From contig NZ_JACCBU010000001.1 in NCBI RefSeq assembly GCF_013407955.1, positions 1 through 64,000 on the forward strand: a DNA stretch of 64,000 nucleotides, in the 5' to 3' direction. The notes under the pieces were generated by a model. The model had not been told where the DNA came from and did no database searches. It saw nothing but the letters and a program-made list of their open reading frames with translations. Origin of the DNA: Microlunatus parietis (GTDB lineage: Bacteria; Actinomycetota; Actinomycetes; Propionibacteriales; Propionibacteriaceae). This document shows, piece after piece, positions 51,055-60,680 of the stretch (the stretch's first letter is position 1; each line of letters starts with the position of its first letter). The translations under genes were made by a program, and so were the position numbers.

Positions 51055-53439
51055 TCAGCGCGGTCGGACGACGATGACCTCGGCGCGCTCGGCCAGCTCC
51101 CGGTCGGGCTTGCCGCCCGGCTGGACCCGGACCAGCCGGTAGTTGTACGGCGTCCGGTCGGTGGACGGCATCAGCGGGCCCGGCTCCAGCCGGAGCTGCT
51201 CGCCGTTGGACAGGTGCCAGACGCCGGCTGACCCGCAGGTGAGCTTCGCCCACGGATCGTTGGTGTAGGCGTCGGACGCCTCGAACTCGCCGATCTCGAG
51301 GTGCGAAGCGACCGGCTCGCTGCCCAGGTTGTCCTTGCTCGGCTTCGGGCAGCTGTCCCGTACGCCGTCCGTGGCGGCGATCCAGGCGGCGTAGAGCTTG
51401 TTGCCCTCGAAGTGCAGTGAAGTCGCCGCGCAGGACAAGATCGCCGACGGCGTCAGCCACTTCGCGTACGCCCGGCCAGCCGCCCTGCTCCGCTCCAGAT
51501 CGATCAGCCGGAACTGGCGCGGATCGTTGTAGCAGTACGGCATTCCGGCGGCGACCACGTACCGGCCGTCGGGTGAGGCGGCAACCCTGCCGATGCCCTC
51601 CTGCGTGCTGAGCAGTCTGATGGTCGTGCTGTCCGGCCAGACCGCCACGAGCTCGTCGAGATTGACCTGCTCAGGTCCGACGGCCAGCAGGGCGACGTCC
51701 CCGGCGGCCCCGACGATCTTGGCGGCCCCGCTCTCGCTCGGGTGGAGCTCGGGCGCGTACGTGGTACCGGTCCAGTCGGTGGTCAGCGGGTCGTACTGGG
51801 CGACCTTGACCGAGCCGCCGCCGACCTGGGCGGTGAGCACCTGGTTCTTCGTGTTGAACGCGACCCCGCCACAGTCGCAGGCGGTCGACTGCTGCCGTCC
51901 GGTGTACGCGTCGACGACGGTCAACCTCTTCCCGTCGACGGCGGCGAACCAGGCGCCGTCCGCGCTGAACGCGAGGTCCGGCGTCGCGCCTTCCGGATCC
52001 AGCTGCTGCACCGCGATCTTCTTGCCCGAGTCCAAGATCAATTCGGTACGGTGAGCGGCGGACTCGATCCCGGTGATCTGGGCCGCGGTGATCACCGGCG
52101 GCTCGGGCAGCGGCTCCGGCGGATGATCATCGAGGTACTTCGCGGCGGCGATCACGTTGAGCTTGCCGTAGCCGTACTCATCGTTGCGCTGGCCGCGTTC
52201 GGTGCCGACCGGGTCAGCGGTCATGATCAACGCCTGCCGGACGTCGGCCGGCCGGGCTTCCGGATGCCTGGCCAGCAGGATCGCCGCCGCACCGGCCACG
52301 AACGGCGCGGCGAACGAGGTGCCCGTATCCGTACACAGGGTGCGTGGCCCCGCCTCCGTGGTGACGCAGGCGGACAGGATGTCCTGGCCGGGCGCGCTGA
52401 TCATCACGGTCCGGTTCGCGGTGGAGAAATCGGCCCGCTCGCCGTCCTCGGTGTGCGCGCCGACGGCGAGCGCGGTCGGCTGGTCGGCCTGGCCGGACAC
52501 CGCGTTCGGCCGGGCACAGTTCTTGCGGTCGTACTCGCGCTCCCAGGGCAGTGTGATCCGCCGGCCGGTGCCGCCGCAGTTGCCGGCGGCCGGGATGATC
52601 ACCACCCGGCTCAGCTCCGCGTACGCGTAGGCGGAGCGAAGCAGCGAGTCGTCGTGGGCGCCGGCCGAGGCATTGATCACCCGGGCGCCCTGATCGACCG
52701 CCCAGATGATCTCGTCGTGGATGCCCACCTCGCCGACATCGTCACCGTTGCGCCAGTACTGCGCATCGAGGAACTTCACGTTCGGTGCCACCCCGGTGAC
52801 ACCGGTGCCGTCGTCGGCGGCCCCGATCACGCCCGCCACGGTCGTTCCGTGGGAGGCGTAGTCGTCGGTGCCGAGTTCGGTGTCCTTGACCTTGATCACC
52901 CGGTCGCCGAACTCGGCATGCCCGGCGTCGATCCCGCTGTCGACGACGCCGACCCGGATCTCCGGTGCGTCGTCGGGCCAGAGGTCCCGGAGTGCCGCCG
53001 CGCCACCCAGGCTGTCCAGGCCCCACTGCCGCTCCGGTTGCCCGTCGACGGCGGGATGCGGGTCCTCCGGCCGCCGCGGCGGCGGCAGCGCGGACTGCAC
53101 CCGGTCGGCCGCCACCACGTCGGGCTGCTGGCGCAGCTCGGCCAACTTCGGCTCCGCGTCCGCAGCGGCGACCAGCACGGTCTCCGACACCAGACAATGA
53201 CCGCGCAGCCGGATCACCCCGAGGCGCACGTCTCCCGCTCCGGACGGCTTCGGCCGCGGCACCTTCGCGCAGCCCGGATCGGGATGCGCCTGCTCGATCA
53301 GTGCGCTGTTCACCGGGAGGTCCGGCCGGTCCGGCTGCGCCGCCGGCTGGTCGCCGACGACCCCGACCACCGCGATCACGGCGACGACCATGATCACCAC
53401 GCCGAGCGCGACCGCTCCGATCACCCAAGGACGCTTCAC
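51055..53439 (-). CDS. Membrane-anchored subtilisin-like serine protease (S8), copy 3
   Basis: The 794-residue protein is a close paralogue of copy 2, with near-identical anchor and linker and the same architecture: transmembrane segment 5-28, Asp167 (GVVDSGID), His197 (SHGTTVAG), Asn287 (AAGNCG) and Ser375 (TGTSFAAPFV). Its propeller-like tail is LAFSADGAWFAAVDGKRLTVVDAY and ends VIVVRPR. Paired Cys residues in the protease and tail suggest disulphides outside the cell. It is the first gene of the tandem set on the minus strand. Confidence 0.9.
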   Translation of the reverse strand: MKRPWVIGAVALGVVIMVVAVIAVVGVVGDQPAAQPDRPDLPVNSALIEQAHPDPGCAKVPRPKPSGAGDVRLGVIRLRGHCLVSETVLVAAADAEPKLAELRQQPDVVAADRVQSALPPPRRPEDPHPAVDGQPERQWGLDSLGGAAALRDLWPDDAPEIRVGVVDSGIDAGHAEFGDRVIKVKDTELGTDDYASHGTTVAGVIGAADDGTGVTGVAPNVKFLDAQYWRNGDDVGEVGIHDEIIWAVDQGARVINASAGAHDDSLLRSAYAYAELSRVVIIPAAGNCGGTGRRITLPWEREYDRKNCARPNAVSGQADQPTALAVGAHTEDGERADFSTANRTVMISAPGQDILSACVTTEAGPRTLCTDTGTSFAAPFVAGAAAILLARHPEARPADVRQALIMTADPVGTERGQRNDEYGYGKLNVIAAAKYLDDHPPEPLPEPPVITAAQITGIESAAHRTELILDSGKKIAVQQLDPEGATPDLAFSADGAWFAAVDGKRLTVVDAYTGRQQSTACDCGGVAFNTKNQVLTAQVGGGSVKVAQYDPLTTDWTGTTYAPELHPSESGAAKIVGAAGDVALLAVGPEQVNLDELVAVWPDSTTIRLLSTQEGIGRVAASPDGRYVVAAGMPYCYNDPRQFRLIDLERSRAAGRAYAKWLTPSAILSCAATSLHFEGNKLYAAWIAATDGVRDSCPKPSKDNLGSEPVASHLEIGEFEASDAYTNDPWAKLTCGSAGVWHLSNGEQLRLEPGPLMPSTDRTPYNYRLVRVQPGGKPDRELAERAEVIVVRPR

Positions 53440-53460
53440 GGCCGCTCAGTCTGTCAGGCC

Positions 53461-54012
53461 TCAGAGGATCCCGGTCAACACGGCAAGCCGTACCACGTCG
53501 GCGTGGTCGGGGTCGTGCTGCTCCAAGAAGTCGATCGCCCGGTCGGCCGGCAGCGTGTGCACGCCGGTGATCTGCTCGGCGTCCGGCGGGCTGGTCGGAG
53601 CCGCGACGACGGTGGCCGGCGCGTGCGCGTACGCCCAGTAGCCGAGCGGATGCGCGAAATGATCACGATGCGGCACCGGGTCACCGCTGACCGCGACGTG
53701 CGCCCCGAACACGACCGGCGGGCCGTCCAGCCGCAGGCCGGCCTCCTCCATCGCCTCCCGGTGGGCCAGCTCGTCGACCGACTCCCCCGGCTCACGGCGG
53801 CCGCCGGGCAGGAACCGCCACCCCTCCACGCTCTCGCAGACGACGACGCCGCCGTCCGCGGTGATCGCCAACAGGTGCAGCCGGTTGATCGCGTCGTCCG
53901 GGACCGGATCGACGGTGAACGTGATCTCGCAGTTGGCGTAGTCGATCCGGCTCGGCGCGAACAAGCGCGGCAACCGGGCGGCCAACTCCTCCGGCGCAGG
54001 TCGTACGGTCAT
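53461..54012 (-). CDS. Nudix hydrolase
   Basis: A start at MTVRPAPEELAARL gives 183 residues, with a Met three codons earlier as an alternative. The Nudix box GRREPGE, seven residues, then REAMEEAGL is complete. The N-terminal half has a strand-rich region (YANCEITFTVDPVPDD, LHLLAITADGGVVVCE). The substrate is unknown. The gene lies 44 bp downstream of the lyase gene on the same strand. Confidence 0.9.
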   Translation of the reverse strand: MTVRPAPEELAARLPRLFAPSRIDYANCEITFTVDPVPDDAINRLHLLAITADGGVVVCESVEGWRFLPGGRREPGESVDELAHREAMEEAGLRLDGPPVVFGAHVAVSGDPVPHRDHFAHPLGYWAYAHAPATVVAAPTSPPDAEQITGVHTLPADRAIDFLEQHDPDHADVVRLAVLTGIL

Positions 54013-54056
54013 GGACCGCATGCTCTCACGCCCGCCCGGCGGCGGGCCCGGCACCG

Positions 54057-56486
54057 TCAGGGCAGCCGGACCCGGATCCGTTGGGTGCCGCCGGCCCGGT
54101 CCGCCAGCGAGGCGAACTCGATCACCAGCCGACCACCGGTGCTGATCTTGGTCACCGTCTCGGGCTGGTCGATCACCGCGGCCACCGGCCGGTCCCAGGT
54201 GATCGTCAGGCCGGTGCCGGACCGGGTCGGATCCGAGACGCAGATCAGCGCCGTCCGATCGTCGCCGCCCCGGACCATGACCGAGGCCGGCCCGGACGAG
54301 GCGAGCGATCCGACCCGGGCCGCCGCCCAGAAGTTCGCCGCGGTCAGGCCGAGGTGAGCGACCTCGATCCCCTGAGCCGCAGCCGAATTCGCCATGATCT
54401 TGATCCGGCCACGCTGCGCCGGACCGGCCAGTTCCGCGGTGCGCTTCGCCGTGGCACCGGGCAAGATCAGGTACGCGTAGTCGGCACCGGCCGGGTCGAC
54501 CCCATGATCGACATAGAGAGCGAGATACCGCCGGGTGATCGCGTCGGTCGGCCCGCCGTTGTTGATGTCCCGCCACCGCCCGGTCCGCCGCTGGTCGAGG
54601 GCGGTGACCCGGACCGGCGCCGGGAACACGTAGCCGGCGTGGCCGTCGAGATGGGCCCAGCGGGGCCGGCGCAGCCGGGCCGGCACCCCGTCGGAGAGCG
54701 CCAGCCGTTCGCCGTCGACGACCAGTCCGGCGTCGTCGTCGACCTGCCGGTTCTCGATCACGGAGTCGACCTCGTGGCCGTCGCCGGCCTCGATGCCGGC
54801 GCCGAGGCAGACGATTCCTTCGTCCAGGCTGAACCAGGACTTCCGGGCCCGCATCGTCGACTCCAGCCCACGGACCTCCTGGCCGGCCACCCCGAACTCG
54901 CCGTCGGTGCAGCCGCCGGCCCAGGCGGTGTCCGGTTTCGCCGCGCCCCAATTCCCGCCGGCGCCGTCCGGCAGCGGCTTCAGCGACGTGGTCGTCCCGG
55001 CCAGCCGGTACGGGTCGACGGTCGGCCAGAAGGCGTCGGAGAACTGGCCGATCGTCGCGTCGGTCCACCACTGCAGCCAGCCCGAGCCGGTGTGGTAACC
55101 GCGCAGATTCTCCCCGTTGCCCACCTCGTAGTACGAGATCCGGCGGGACGACATCGAGATCGCCGCCGCCCACCCCGGCCGGCGGTGCGTCACCCGGTCC
55201 ATGCTGCCGAAGACCCGGTGCTCGACCGGCTCCGGCGCCGGCGTGATCGCCGCGTCGTCCATGATCGACTTCAGGTTGCTCAACCGGACCAGCGGCTGGC
55301 GCGGATCGGTCAGCGGCGGGGCGACGTCGTTGCGGTCCAGCCAGCCTTTGATCATGGAACGCCACCGGGCGGCCCGCTCCGCGTCGACGCCGTCCGCGAT
55401 CACCGCGATCGCTCCGAGCACCGGAGTGCCGCGGCCGAACTCGCTGCTCCCGCTGCGGCTGATCCCGCGGCCGGACACGTTGTCCATCATCAGCCCGTTG
55501 AAGATCAACGGCGCCGTCGCCGTGTCGATCGTGGCCAGGAACAGCTCCCGGTTCGGGTCGACGATCTCCCACTCCGACCCGGACAGCAGCGCGAACGCCC
55601 AGCCCAGCCCGGCGATCAGCACGGAGCCGTAACCGCCGATGTAGGGAACGGTGGTGTGCTGGATGAACGAGCCGTCGGCGTAATAGCCGTCCCCCGTGAT
55701 CACGTACGGGAACACGGGCGAGAACGCGTCCCGCGCGACGGCCATCCGGGCCGCGTCATCGGTGAGCAGGGCGCCGCCGATGATCGCCCGGCACAGGTCG
55801 ACCCGGTTCGCCCCGGTGCTGGTGCCGGTGTAGTGGGCGACAGCGTCATCGGGAACGTAGCGTTTGATCGCCGCGGCGTAGCGGGCTCGTTGATCAGCGG
55901 TCAGCTGGTCGAAGATCAACGCCGCGGTGCTCGCGAGCCGTTGCGGCGAACCGATCTGGAAGTCCCACCAGTTGCCGAACCTGGGCCGGTCGGCGCCGTA
56001 CACCTCCGCGTCCAGCTGATCGAGCCCGGCGATGATCTTGCCCAGCACGGCCGCGTCGCCCGACATCGTCGTGCCCGACCTGACATAGGCCTCGGCGAGC
56101 GTGAGCAGCCGCGTGTAGGAGCTGGTGACCCGGGCCGAGTAGCCGAACGACTCCGGGTCCGTGTCCGGCTTCGGATCAGCGTAGTCGAGGTCCGGCCAGA
56201 GCGCTCCGGGGCGTGGCGCGAACGTGTCGGCGTAGCCCGACGCCGTGGTGATCATGGTCGCCAGTGCGGACTTGAACGGTTCGGCGGTCGCGTCGAACGG
56301 CGGGCCGAGATGCAGCGCGCGGAAGCGATCACGGAGTGCCTCGAAGCCGGTCGCGGCGGCCGCGGTGAGCGGGTCCAGCGGGCGGGCCGCCAGCCAGGCG
56401 GTACCGGCGAAACCCGTACCGGCGAGGGCCAGCACCCGGCGCCGGGACCAGACGTCCGGATGGTTCTGCGGAGTGTCGTTGATCAT
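54057..56486 (-). CDS. Polysaccharide lyase family 8 (hyaluronate/chondroitin/xanthan lyase-like)
   Basis: The start at MINDTPQNHPDVWSRRRVLA has AAGGAG eight bases upstream and gives 809 residues. SRRRVLALAGTGFAGTAWLAA is a Tat-type signal, so the enzyme is exported folded. The (alpha/alpha) toroid carries the PL8 residues: Asn in NWWDFQIGSPQRL, His in DGSFIQHTTVPYIGGYG, and Tyr in YYEVGNGENLRGYHTGSGW. C-terminal beta-sandwiches follow. PL8 enzymes cleave uronic-acid polysaccharides by beta-elimination. No other uronate genes are adjacent, though sugar genes lie at 29-43 kb. Confidence 0.92.
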   Translation of the reverse strand: MINDTPQNHPDVWSRRRVLALAGTGFAGTAWLAARPLDPLTAAAATGFEALRDRFRALHLGPPFDATAEPFKSALATMITTASGYADTFAPRPGALWPDLDYADPKPDTDPESFGYSARVTSSYTRLLTLAEAYVRSGTTMSGDAAVLGKIIAGLDQLDAEVYGADRPRFGNWWDFQIGSPQRLASTAALIFDQLTADQRARYAAAIKRYVPDDAVAHYTGTSTGANRVDLCRAIIGGALLTDDAARMAVARDAFSPVFPYVITGDGYYADGSFIQHTTVPYIGGYGSVLIAGLGWAFALLSGSEWEIVDPNRELFLATIDTATAPLIFNGLMMDNVSGRGISRSGSSEFGRGTPVLGAIAVIADGVDAERAARWRSMIKGWLDRNDVAPPLTDPRQPLVRLSNLKSIMDDAAITPAPEPVEHRVFGSMDRVTHRRPGWAAAISMSSRRISYYEVGNGENLRGYHTGSGWLQWWTDATIGQFSDAFWPTVDPYRLAGTTTSLKPLPDGAGGNWGAAKPDTAWAGGCTDGEFGVAGQEVRGLESTMRARKSWFSLDEGIVCLGAGIEAGDGHEVDSVIENRQVDDDAGLVVDGERLALSDGVPARLRRPRWAHLDGHAGYVFPAPVRVTALDQRRTGRWRDINNGGPTDAITRRYLALYVDHGVDPAGADYAYLILPGATAKRTAELAGPAQRGRIKIMANSAAAQGIEVAHLGLTAANFWAAARVGSLASSGPASVMVRGGDDRTALICVSDPTRSGTGLTITWDRPVAAVIDQPETVTKISTGGRLVIEFASLADRAGGTQRIRVRLP

Positions 56487-56503
56487 GGACGGAGCTCCTT
56501 CTC

Positions 56504-56517
56504 TGACATCACTGTCA
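56504..56517. promoter_or_regulatory. Short inverted repeat before the lyase gene
   Basis: TGACATCACTGTCA has perfect 5-bp arms around TCAC. It lies 18 bp upstream of the lyase ATG (56486, minus strand), in the divergent gap to the decayed hydrolase gene. It could be an operator, but no regulator gene is beside it. Confidence 0.35.
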
Positions 56518-56587
56518 CGGGCTGTACGTCGGCGGGCGCACCCGTCCAAGGCTAAAAGCAGTTGCCGTCGTCGGCTACCGTGACGCC

Positions 56588-57396
56588 GTGTTGCCAGCCC
56601 TGTTGCCACGGTCGACGCCGGCAGCGTGCGGCGTGTCCTCCCGGTCGATCGCCGAGCTGCTCGACCGGCTCGACGACGGAGCTGTCGAAGCTCATTCGAT
56701 CATGATCGTCCGCCGCGGCCACGTGGTCGCCGAAGGCTGGTGGGCACCGTACTCGGCCGATCGTCCGCACCTGTTGTATTCGCTGACGAAGTCGTTCACC
56801 TCGACGGCGGTGGGGCTCGCGATCGCCGACGGGCTGTTGTCGTTGGACGACCGAGTGGTGGACGTCCTGCCCGATCACGTTCCGGCGGAGATGGCCGACC
56901 AGGGCCGCCGGCTCACCGTTCACCATCTGCTGTCGATGACGGCCGGGCACCCGGACGACAGCCTCAACGCGACCACCTACGTGCTGGCCCGGATGGTGGA
57001 ACGCGTGACCGGCCGCGGCCTGCCGGAGTTCCTGAACGCGCGGCTGTTCCGGCCGTTGGGCATCGACCACGCCGAGTGGGACCGGGTGGCCGGCGGCGCC
57101 GCGTTCGGTTCCACCTGGTCTATCCGGAGCACGACCTGGTCGTCGTGACGACCGCCGGCGACGGGCCGGACGGGACGACGACCGCCGCCGTCCACGACTG
57201 CCTGCTGCCCGGCATCGATCACCCGGACGACGCCGCGGACGACGATCGGCTGGGCCGGCTGGCGTTCCCGATGGTGTCGGCACCGCCGATCCGGGACGGT
57301 CGGGCGACCGCGACCTGGAGCACCGTGCCGCTGACCAGCCCCGACCTGATCCTGCACCTGCGGGCGCCCTTGCTGACCCGGCCCGACGTCGCCTAG
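56588..57396 (+). pseudogene. Beta-lactamase-family serine hydrolase remnant with internal deletions
   Basis: The first frame has VEAHSIMIVRRGHVVAEGWW and LLYSLTKSFTSTAVG (SxxK), then HHLLSMTAGHPDD joined directly to LNATTYVLARMVERVTG, so roughly 20 family residues around the YxN motif are missing. After GGAAFG the sequence jumps to another frame, LVYPEHDLVVVTTAGDG, skipping the region that normally holds GFHGLHLT and the catalytic-domain end. The second frame ends at 57396. Two deletions plus a frame change make a functional enzyme unlikely. Confidence 0.8.
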
Positions 57397-57430
57397 GAGG
57401 GCCGGCAGGTTTGTCGGTTACGGTGACTCA

Positions 57431-58600
57431 GTGCCGCTACGGGTGATCGGGATGATGTCGGGGACCTCGTTCGACGCGGTCGACGCCGCAGCGGTCGAGC
57501 TTGCGTTCGACGGGGACGTGATCGTGCTGCGGCCGCTCGGGCTGATCTCCCGTCCGTACCCGGAACCGCTCCGGGCGGCGATCACCGCCGCACTGCCGCC
57601 GCACCCGGTCGACCTGGAGACGGTCTGCCGGCTGGACACCGAGATCGGCCGGTGCTTCGCCGACGTCGCCGCCGCGGCCGTCGACGAGTTGTGCGACGGC
57701 CGGGCCGACCTGGTCGCGTCGCACGGGCAGACCGTCTACCACTGGGTCGAGGACGGCGCCGCCCGCGGCACCCTGCAAATCGGCCAGCCGGCCTGGATCG
57801 CGGAACGGACCGGGCTGCCCGTGGTGGCCGACTTCCGGACCCGCGACATCGCCGCCGGCGGCCAGGGCGCTCCGCTGGTCGGGCTGCTCGACGTGCTGTG
57901 GCTGCGGTCCCGGCCCGGCAACCCGGTCGCGCTCAACCTCGGCGGGATCGCGAACATCACCGTCGACCTCGGCACCGACCGTCCGCTGGCGTACGACACC
58001 GGGCCGGCCAACGCCCTGCTCGACGCGGCGGTCCGGGCCGTCACCGGCGAACCGTATGACCGCGACGGGGCCCGGGCGGCCCGCGGCCGGGTGCTGCCGG
58101 AGGCGCTGCACCGGTTGCTCGCGGCGCCGTACTATCGCCGGCTACCGCCGAAGTCGACCGGCAAGGAACTGTTCCACCTCGGCCATCTCGACGGCATCCT
58201 CAGCCTGGACGAGGACTCCCTGGACGACGCGCTGGCGACGCTGACCGAACTGACCGCGCGCACCGTGGCCGAGGCGATCCTGCGGCACGACCCGACCGAG
58301 GTGGTCGCGGCCGGCGGCGGGCTGCGCAACCCGACGCTGGCCGGCCGGCTGGCGGCGCTGCTGGGCCCGGTGCCGCTGCGGTCCGCCGACGAGCTCGGGC
58401 TGCCGTCGGCGGCCAAGGAGGCGATCCTGTTCGCGCTGCTCGGCTTCCTCACCGTGCACGGGCTGCCCGGCACCCTGCCGTCGACGACCGGAGCCCGGCA
58501 CCCGTCCGTCCTCGGCTCGATCACCCCGGGCCGCCGACCGCTGCGTACGCTCGCCGAGCCGGTGCCGCCCCGCGCGCTCGAGATCCGGCCGGCGTCCTGA
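57431..58600 (+). CDS. anmK: Anhydro-N-acetylmuramic acid kinase
   Basis: The 389-residue protein (GTG start) carries the AnmK signatures GMMSGTSFDAVDAA (ATP binding), SHGQTVYHW, ADFRTRDIAAGGQGAPLV (with the catalytic Asp), LNLGGIANIT, YDTGPANALLD and VVAAGGGLRNPTL. It hydrolyses the 1,6-anhydro bond of anhydroMurNAc and phosphorylates it to MurNAc-6-phosphate, recycling cell-wall sugar in the cytoplasm. It is convergent with mraY, 10 bp away. Confidence 0.95.
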   Translation: MPLRVIGMMSGTSFDAVDAAAVELAFDGDVIVLRPLGLISRPYPEPLRAAITAALPPHPVDLETVCRLDTEIGRCFADVAAAAVDELCDGRADLVASHGQTVYHWVEDGAARGTLQIGQPAWIAERTGLPVVADFRTRDIAAGGQGAPLVGLLDVLWLRSRPGNPVALNLGGIANITVDLGTDRPLAYDTGPANALLDAAVRAVTGEPYDRDGARAARGRVLPEALHRLLAAPYYRRLPPKSTGKELFHLGHLDGILSLDEDSLDDALATLTELTARTVAEAILRHDPTEVVAAGGGLRNPTLAGRLAALLGPVPLRSADELGLPSAAKEAILFALLGFLTVHGLPGTLPSTTGARHPSVLGSITPGRRPLRTLAEPVPPRALEIRPAS

Positions 58601-58610
58601 CCGGCCAGGC

Positions 58611-59705
58611 TCAGGTGCCGAGCCAGCTGACGTAGAAGATGCCGACGCCGATGATCATGAAGACGCCGGCGATGATCCAGAACCGGATCGTGATCGTCAC
58701 CTCGGCCCAGCCCTTGAGCTCGAAGTGGTGGTGCAACGGACTCATCAGGAAGATCCGCTTGCCCTTGGTCAGTTTGAAGTACGCCCGCTGCACGATCACC
58801 GAGCCGGTGATCACGCAGAACAGTCCGCCGATGATGATCAGCAGCAGCTCGGTCCGGCTCAGCACGGCCAGCGCGGCGAGTGCGCCGCCGAGGCCGAGGG
58901 CGCCGGTGTCGCCCATAATGATCTTGGCCGGCGGCGCGTTCCACCAGAGGAAGCCGATCAGGCTGCCGGACAGGGCCGTCGCGACGATCGCCAGGTCGAG
59001 CGGGTCCCGGACCTGGAAGCAGGCGTGCTCCAGCGACCTGGTCGCGCTCTGGCAGGCCTGGCTGGACTGGAAGAAGCCGATGAAGATGAACGCCGACAGG
59101 GCCAGGATCGTCGAGCCGGTGGCCAGGCCGTCCTGACCGTCGGTGACGTTGACCCCGTTCGAGGTCGCGACCGCCAGCAGGTTGATCCAGATCAGCACCA
59201 GCACGACGCCGACCAGGCCGAGCCCGGCCAGGTTGAGCCACGGGATGTCCCGGGTGAACGAGATCGCCGTCGACGCCGGCGTCAGCCCGGTCAGCGGGTC
59301 GGCGAACTGCAACGCCAGGATCGCGAACAGGGTGCTGACCGTCACCTGGCCGGCGATCTTCTGCCAGCCGGTCAGGCCCAGACTGCGCTGCAGCCGGGTC
59401 TTGGTGAAGTCGTCCAGGAAGCCGACGATGCCGTGGCCGACCAGCATCAGGATCACCAGCAGGGCGCTCGGCGAGATCGGCACGCCCGGGCCGACCAGGT
59501 GCCCGATGAAGTAGCCCACCAGCGACCCGGTGATGAAGACGAGCCCGCCCATGGTCGGCGTGCCGCGCTTCACCTCGTGGGTCGTCGGGCCGTCCACCCG
59601 GATCGGCTGGCCCCAGCCCCAGCGGGCGTACAGCCGCATCGCGACCGGCGTGACCAGCAGGCTGAACAGCAGGCCGACAGCGCCGGCCGAGAGCAGAGCG
59701 ATCAT
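58611..59705 (-). CDS. mraY: Phospho-N-acetylmuramoyl-pentapeptide-transferase (isolated copy)
   Basis: The 364-residue protein has about ten transmembrane segments. MraY motifs are [18 protein letters not shown] (Asp98, Asp99), [13 protein letters not shown] and [13 protein letters not shown]. It moves phospho-MurNAc-pentapeptide to undecaprenyl phosphate, forming lipid I. The usual TDGLDGLA motif has Gln at position 190 in place of Leu. MraY normally lies in the division/cell-wall cluster between murF and murD, but none of those genes is here, so this may be a second copy or a relocated gene. Confidence 0.93.
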   Translation of the reverse strand: MIALLSAGAVGLLFSLLVTPVAMRLYARWGWGQPIRVDGPTTHEVKRGTPTMGGLVFITGSLVGYFIGHLVGPGVPISPSALLVILMLVGHGIVGFLDDFTKTRLQRSLGLTGWQKIAGQVTVSTLFAILALQFADPLTGLTPASTAISFTRDIPWLNLAGLGLVGVVLVLIWINLLAVATSNGVNVTDGQDGLATGSTILALSAFIFIGFFQSSQACQSATRSLEHACFQVRDPLDLAIVATALSGSLIGFLWWNAPPAKIIMGDTGALGLGGALAALAVLSRTELLLIIIGGLFCVITGSVIVQRAYFKLTKGKRIFLMSPLHHHFELKGWAEVTITIRFWIIAGVFMIIGVGIFYVSWLGT

Positions 59706-59773
59706 GCGGAGGCGACCACCCGGACCGTCGTAGCGGCGAACTTGCTGAGCGGCAGACCGGGCCAGGACGTCAT
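59702..59773 (-). CDS. Short ORF coupled to mraY
   Basis: A 23-codon ORF ([20 protein letters not shown], then ASA) ends in a TGA that overlaps the mraY ATG (ATGA). It is the only reading frame leading into mraY. It could be a leader used for translational coupling or the remnant of an upstream gene end. It does not look like the C-terminus of MurF. Coding status is uncertain. Confidence 0.35.
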   Translation of the reverse strand: MTSWPGLPLSKFAATTVRVVASA

Positions 59774-59908
59774 TGCGCCGATGTTAGTGGTACCCGACGG
59801 CGGACGGATGACGCCGCACCCGGAAACCGACGATCCGCCCTGCTCAGAGGCGTGTCCAATGAGACGGAATCACGATTTCCGGTACCAAAATCACGAAAAG
59901 GCCGCAGA

Positions 59909-60658
59909 ATGTACCGGGTGATCGACTTCCAGCTCGTCGACCTCGCCCGCGCGCTGGTCCGGGATCGCTTCCCCAACCTCCGGGCCGCCTGGCTGGGCGG
60001 GAGCTTCGTGTCCGAAACCGCGACGCCCACCTCCGACCTCGACCTGACCGTGTTGCTGCCCGGTCCGCCGGCCCCCTATCGCTCCGCCGAGCGGTACGAG
60101 GGTTATCCGGTCGAGTTCTTCGTCCAGACCGAGGACTCGCTGACGTACTTCTGTGAGCAGAGTCTGGAGAGCCGTCGGCCGTCCACGATCCGGTTGATAG
60201 GCGAGTCGATCGTCCTCGCCGACAGCGACGGCTCCGGCGCCATCTGGCAGCGGCGCTGCCTGGACTGGTTGCGGACCGGCCCCGAGCCGCTCAGCCAGTC
60301 CGAGTTGGACTCCCGCCGGTACCGGATCACCGACCTGCTGGACGACCTGCGCGGCGCCACGGACCAGGACCGGATCGGGATGATCGGCACCGGTCTGCTG
60401 GAATCCTCGGCCGACCTGCTGCTGGCGGGCTCGAAGCGCTGGGTCGGCCGCGGCAAGGCGCTGGTGACCGAGTTGGAGCGGTTCGACGCCGAGACCGGCA
60501 GCCGCTGGCAGGACGACCTGCTCGGCGCCGCACGGTCCGCCTGGACCGGCGACCCCGGCCCGATCGCCAAGCTGGCGGAGCAGATCCTGGACCAGTTCGG
60601 CGGCCCCTTGTTCGAGGGCTACCGGGCCGAGGCGAGGATCCCGCCCGCGTCCTTCTGA
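59909..60658 (+). CDS. Nucleotidyltransferase-fold protein
   Basis: The ATG at 59909 gives 249 residues. The signature is AAWLGGSFVSETATPTSDLDLTVLL, with the Gly-Ser and double-Asp metal site of the MNT/KNTase superfamily, and VEFFVQTEDSLTYF supplies the next strand. The C-terminal half is helical. It probably transfers nucleotides to a small molecule or tRNA, substrate unknown. A 135-bp gap separates it from the short ORF upstream of mraY. Confidence 0.72.
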   Translation: MYRVIDFQLVDLARALVRDRFPNLRAAWLGGSFVSETATPTSDLDLTVLLPGPPAPYRSAERYEGYPVEFFVQTEDSLTYFCEQSLESRRPSTIRLIGESIVLADSDGSGAIWQRRCLDWLRTGPEPLSQSELDSRRYRITDLLDDLRGATDQDRIGMIGTGLLESSADLLLAGSKRWVGRGKALVTELERFDAETGSRWQDDLLGAARSAWTGDPGPIAKLAEQILDQFGGPLFEGYRAEARIPPASF

Positions 60659-60680
60659 GCCCCGGCGTAGGCTCTCCGCC

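Noticed and set aside
48650-51142. A very long plus-strand open frame antisense to the second subtilase (with similar ones at 51742-54357 and 54081-56555)
   Set aside because: High G+C keeps opposite frames open. The minus-strand proteins have clear catalytic motifs, while the plus-strand translations are rich in Arg, Gly and Asp and show no fold signature.
46270-53439. Part of a type VII (ESX) secretion locus because of mycosin-like proteases
   Set aside because: No EccB-E, WXG100 or PE/PPE genes are visible nearby, and the C-terminal tails differ from mycosins.
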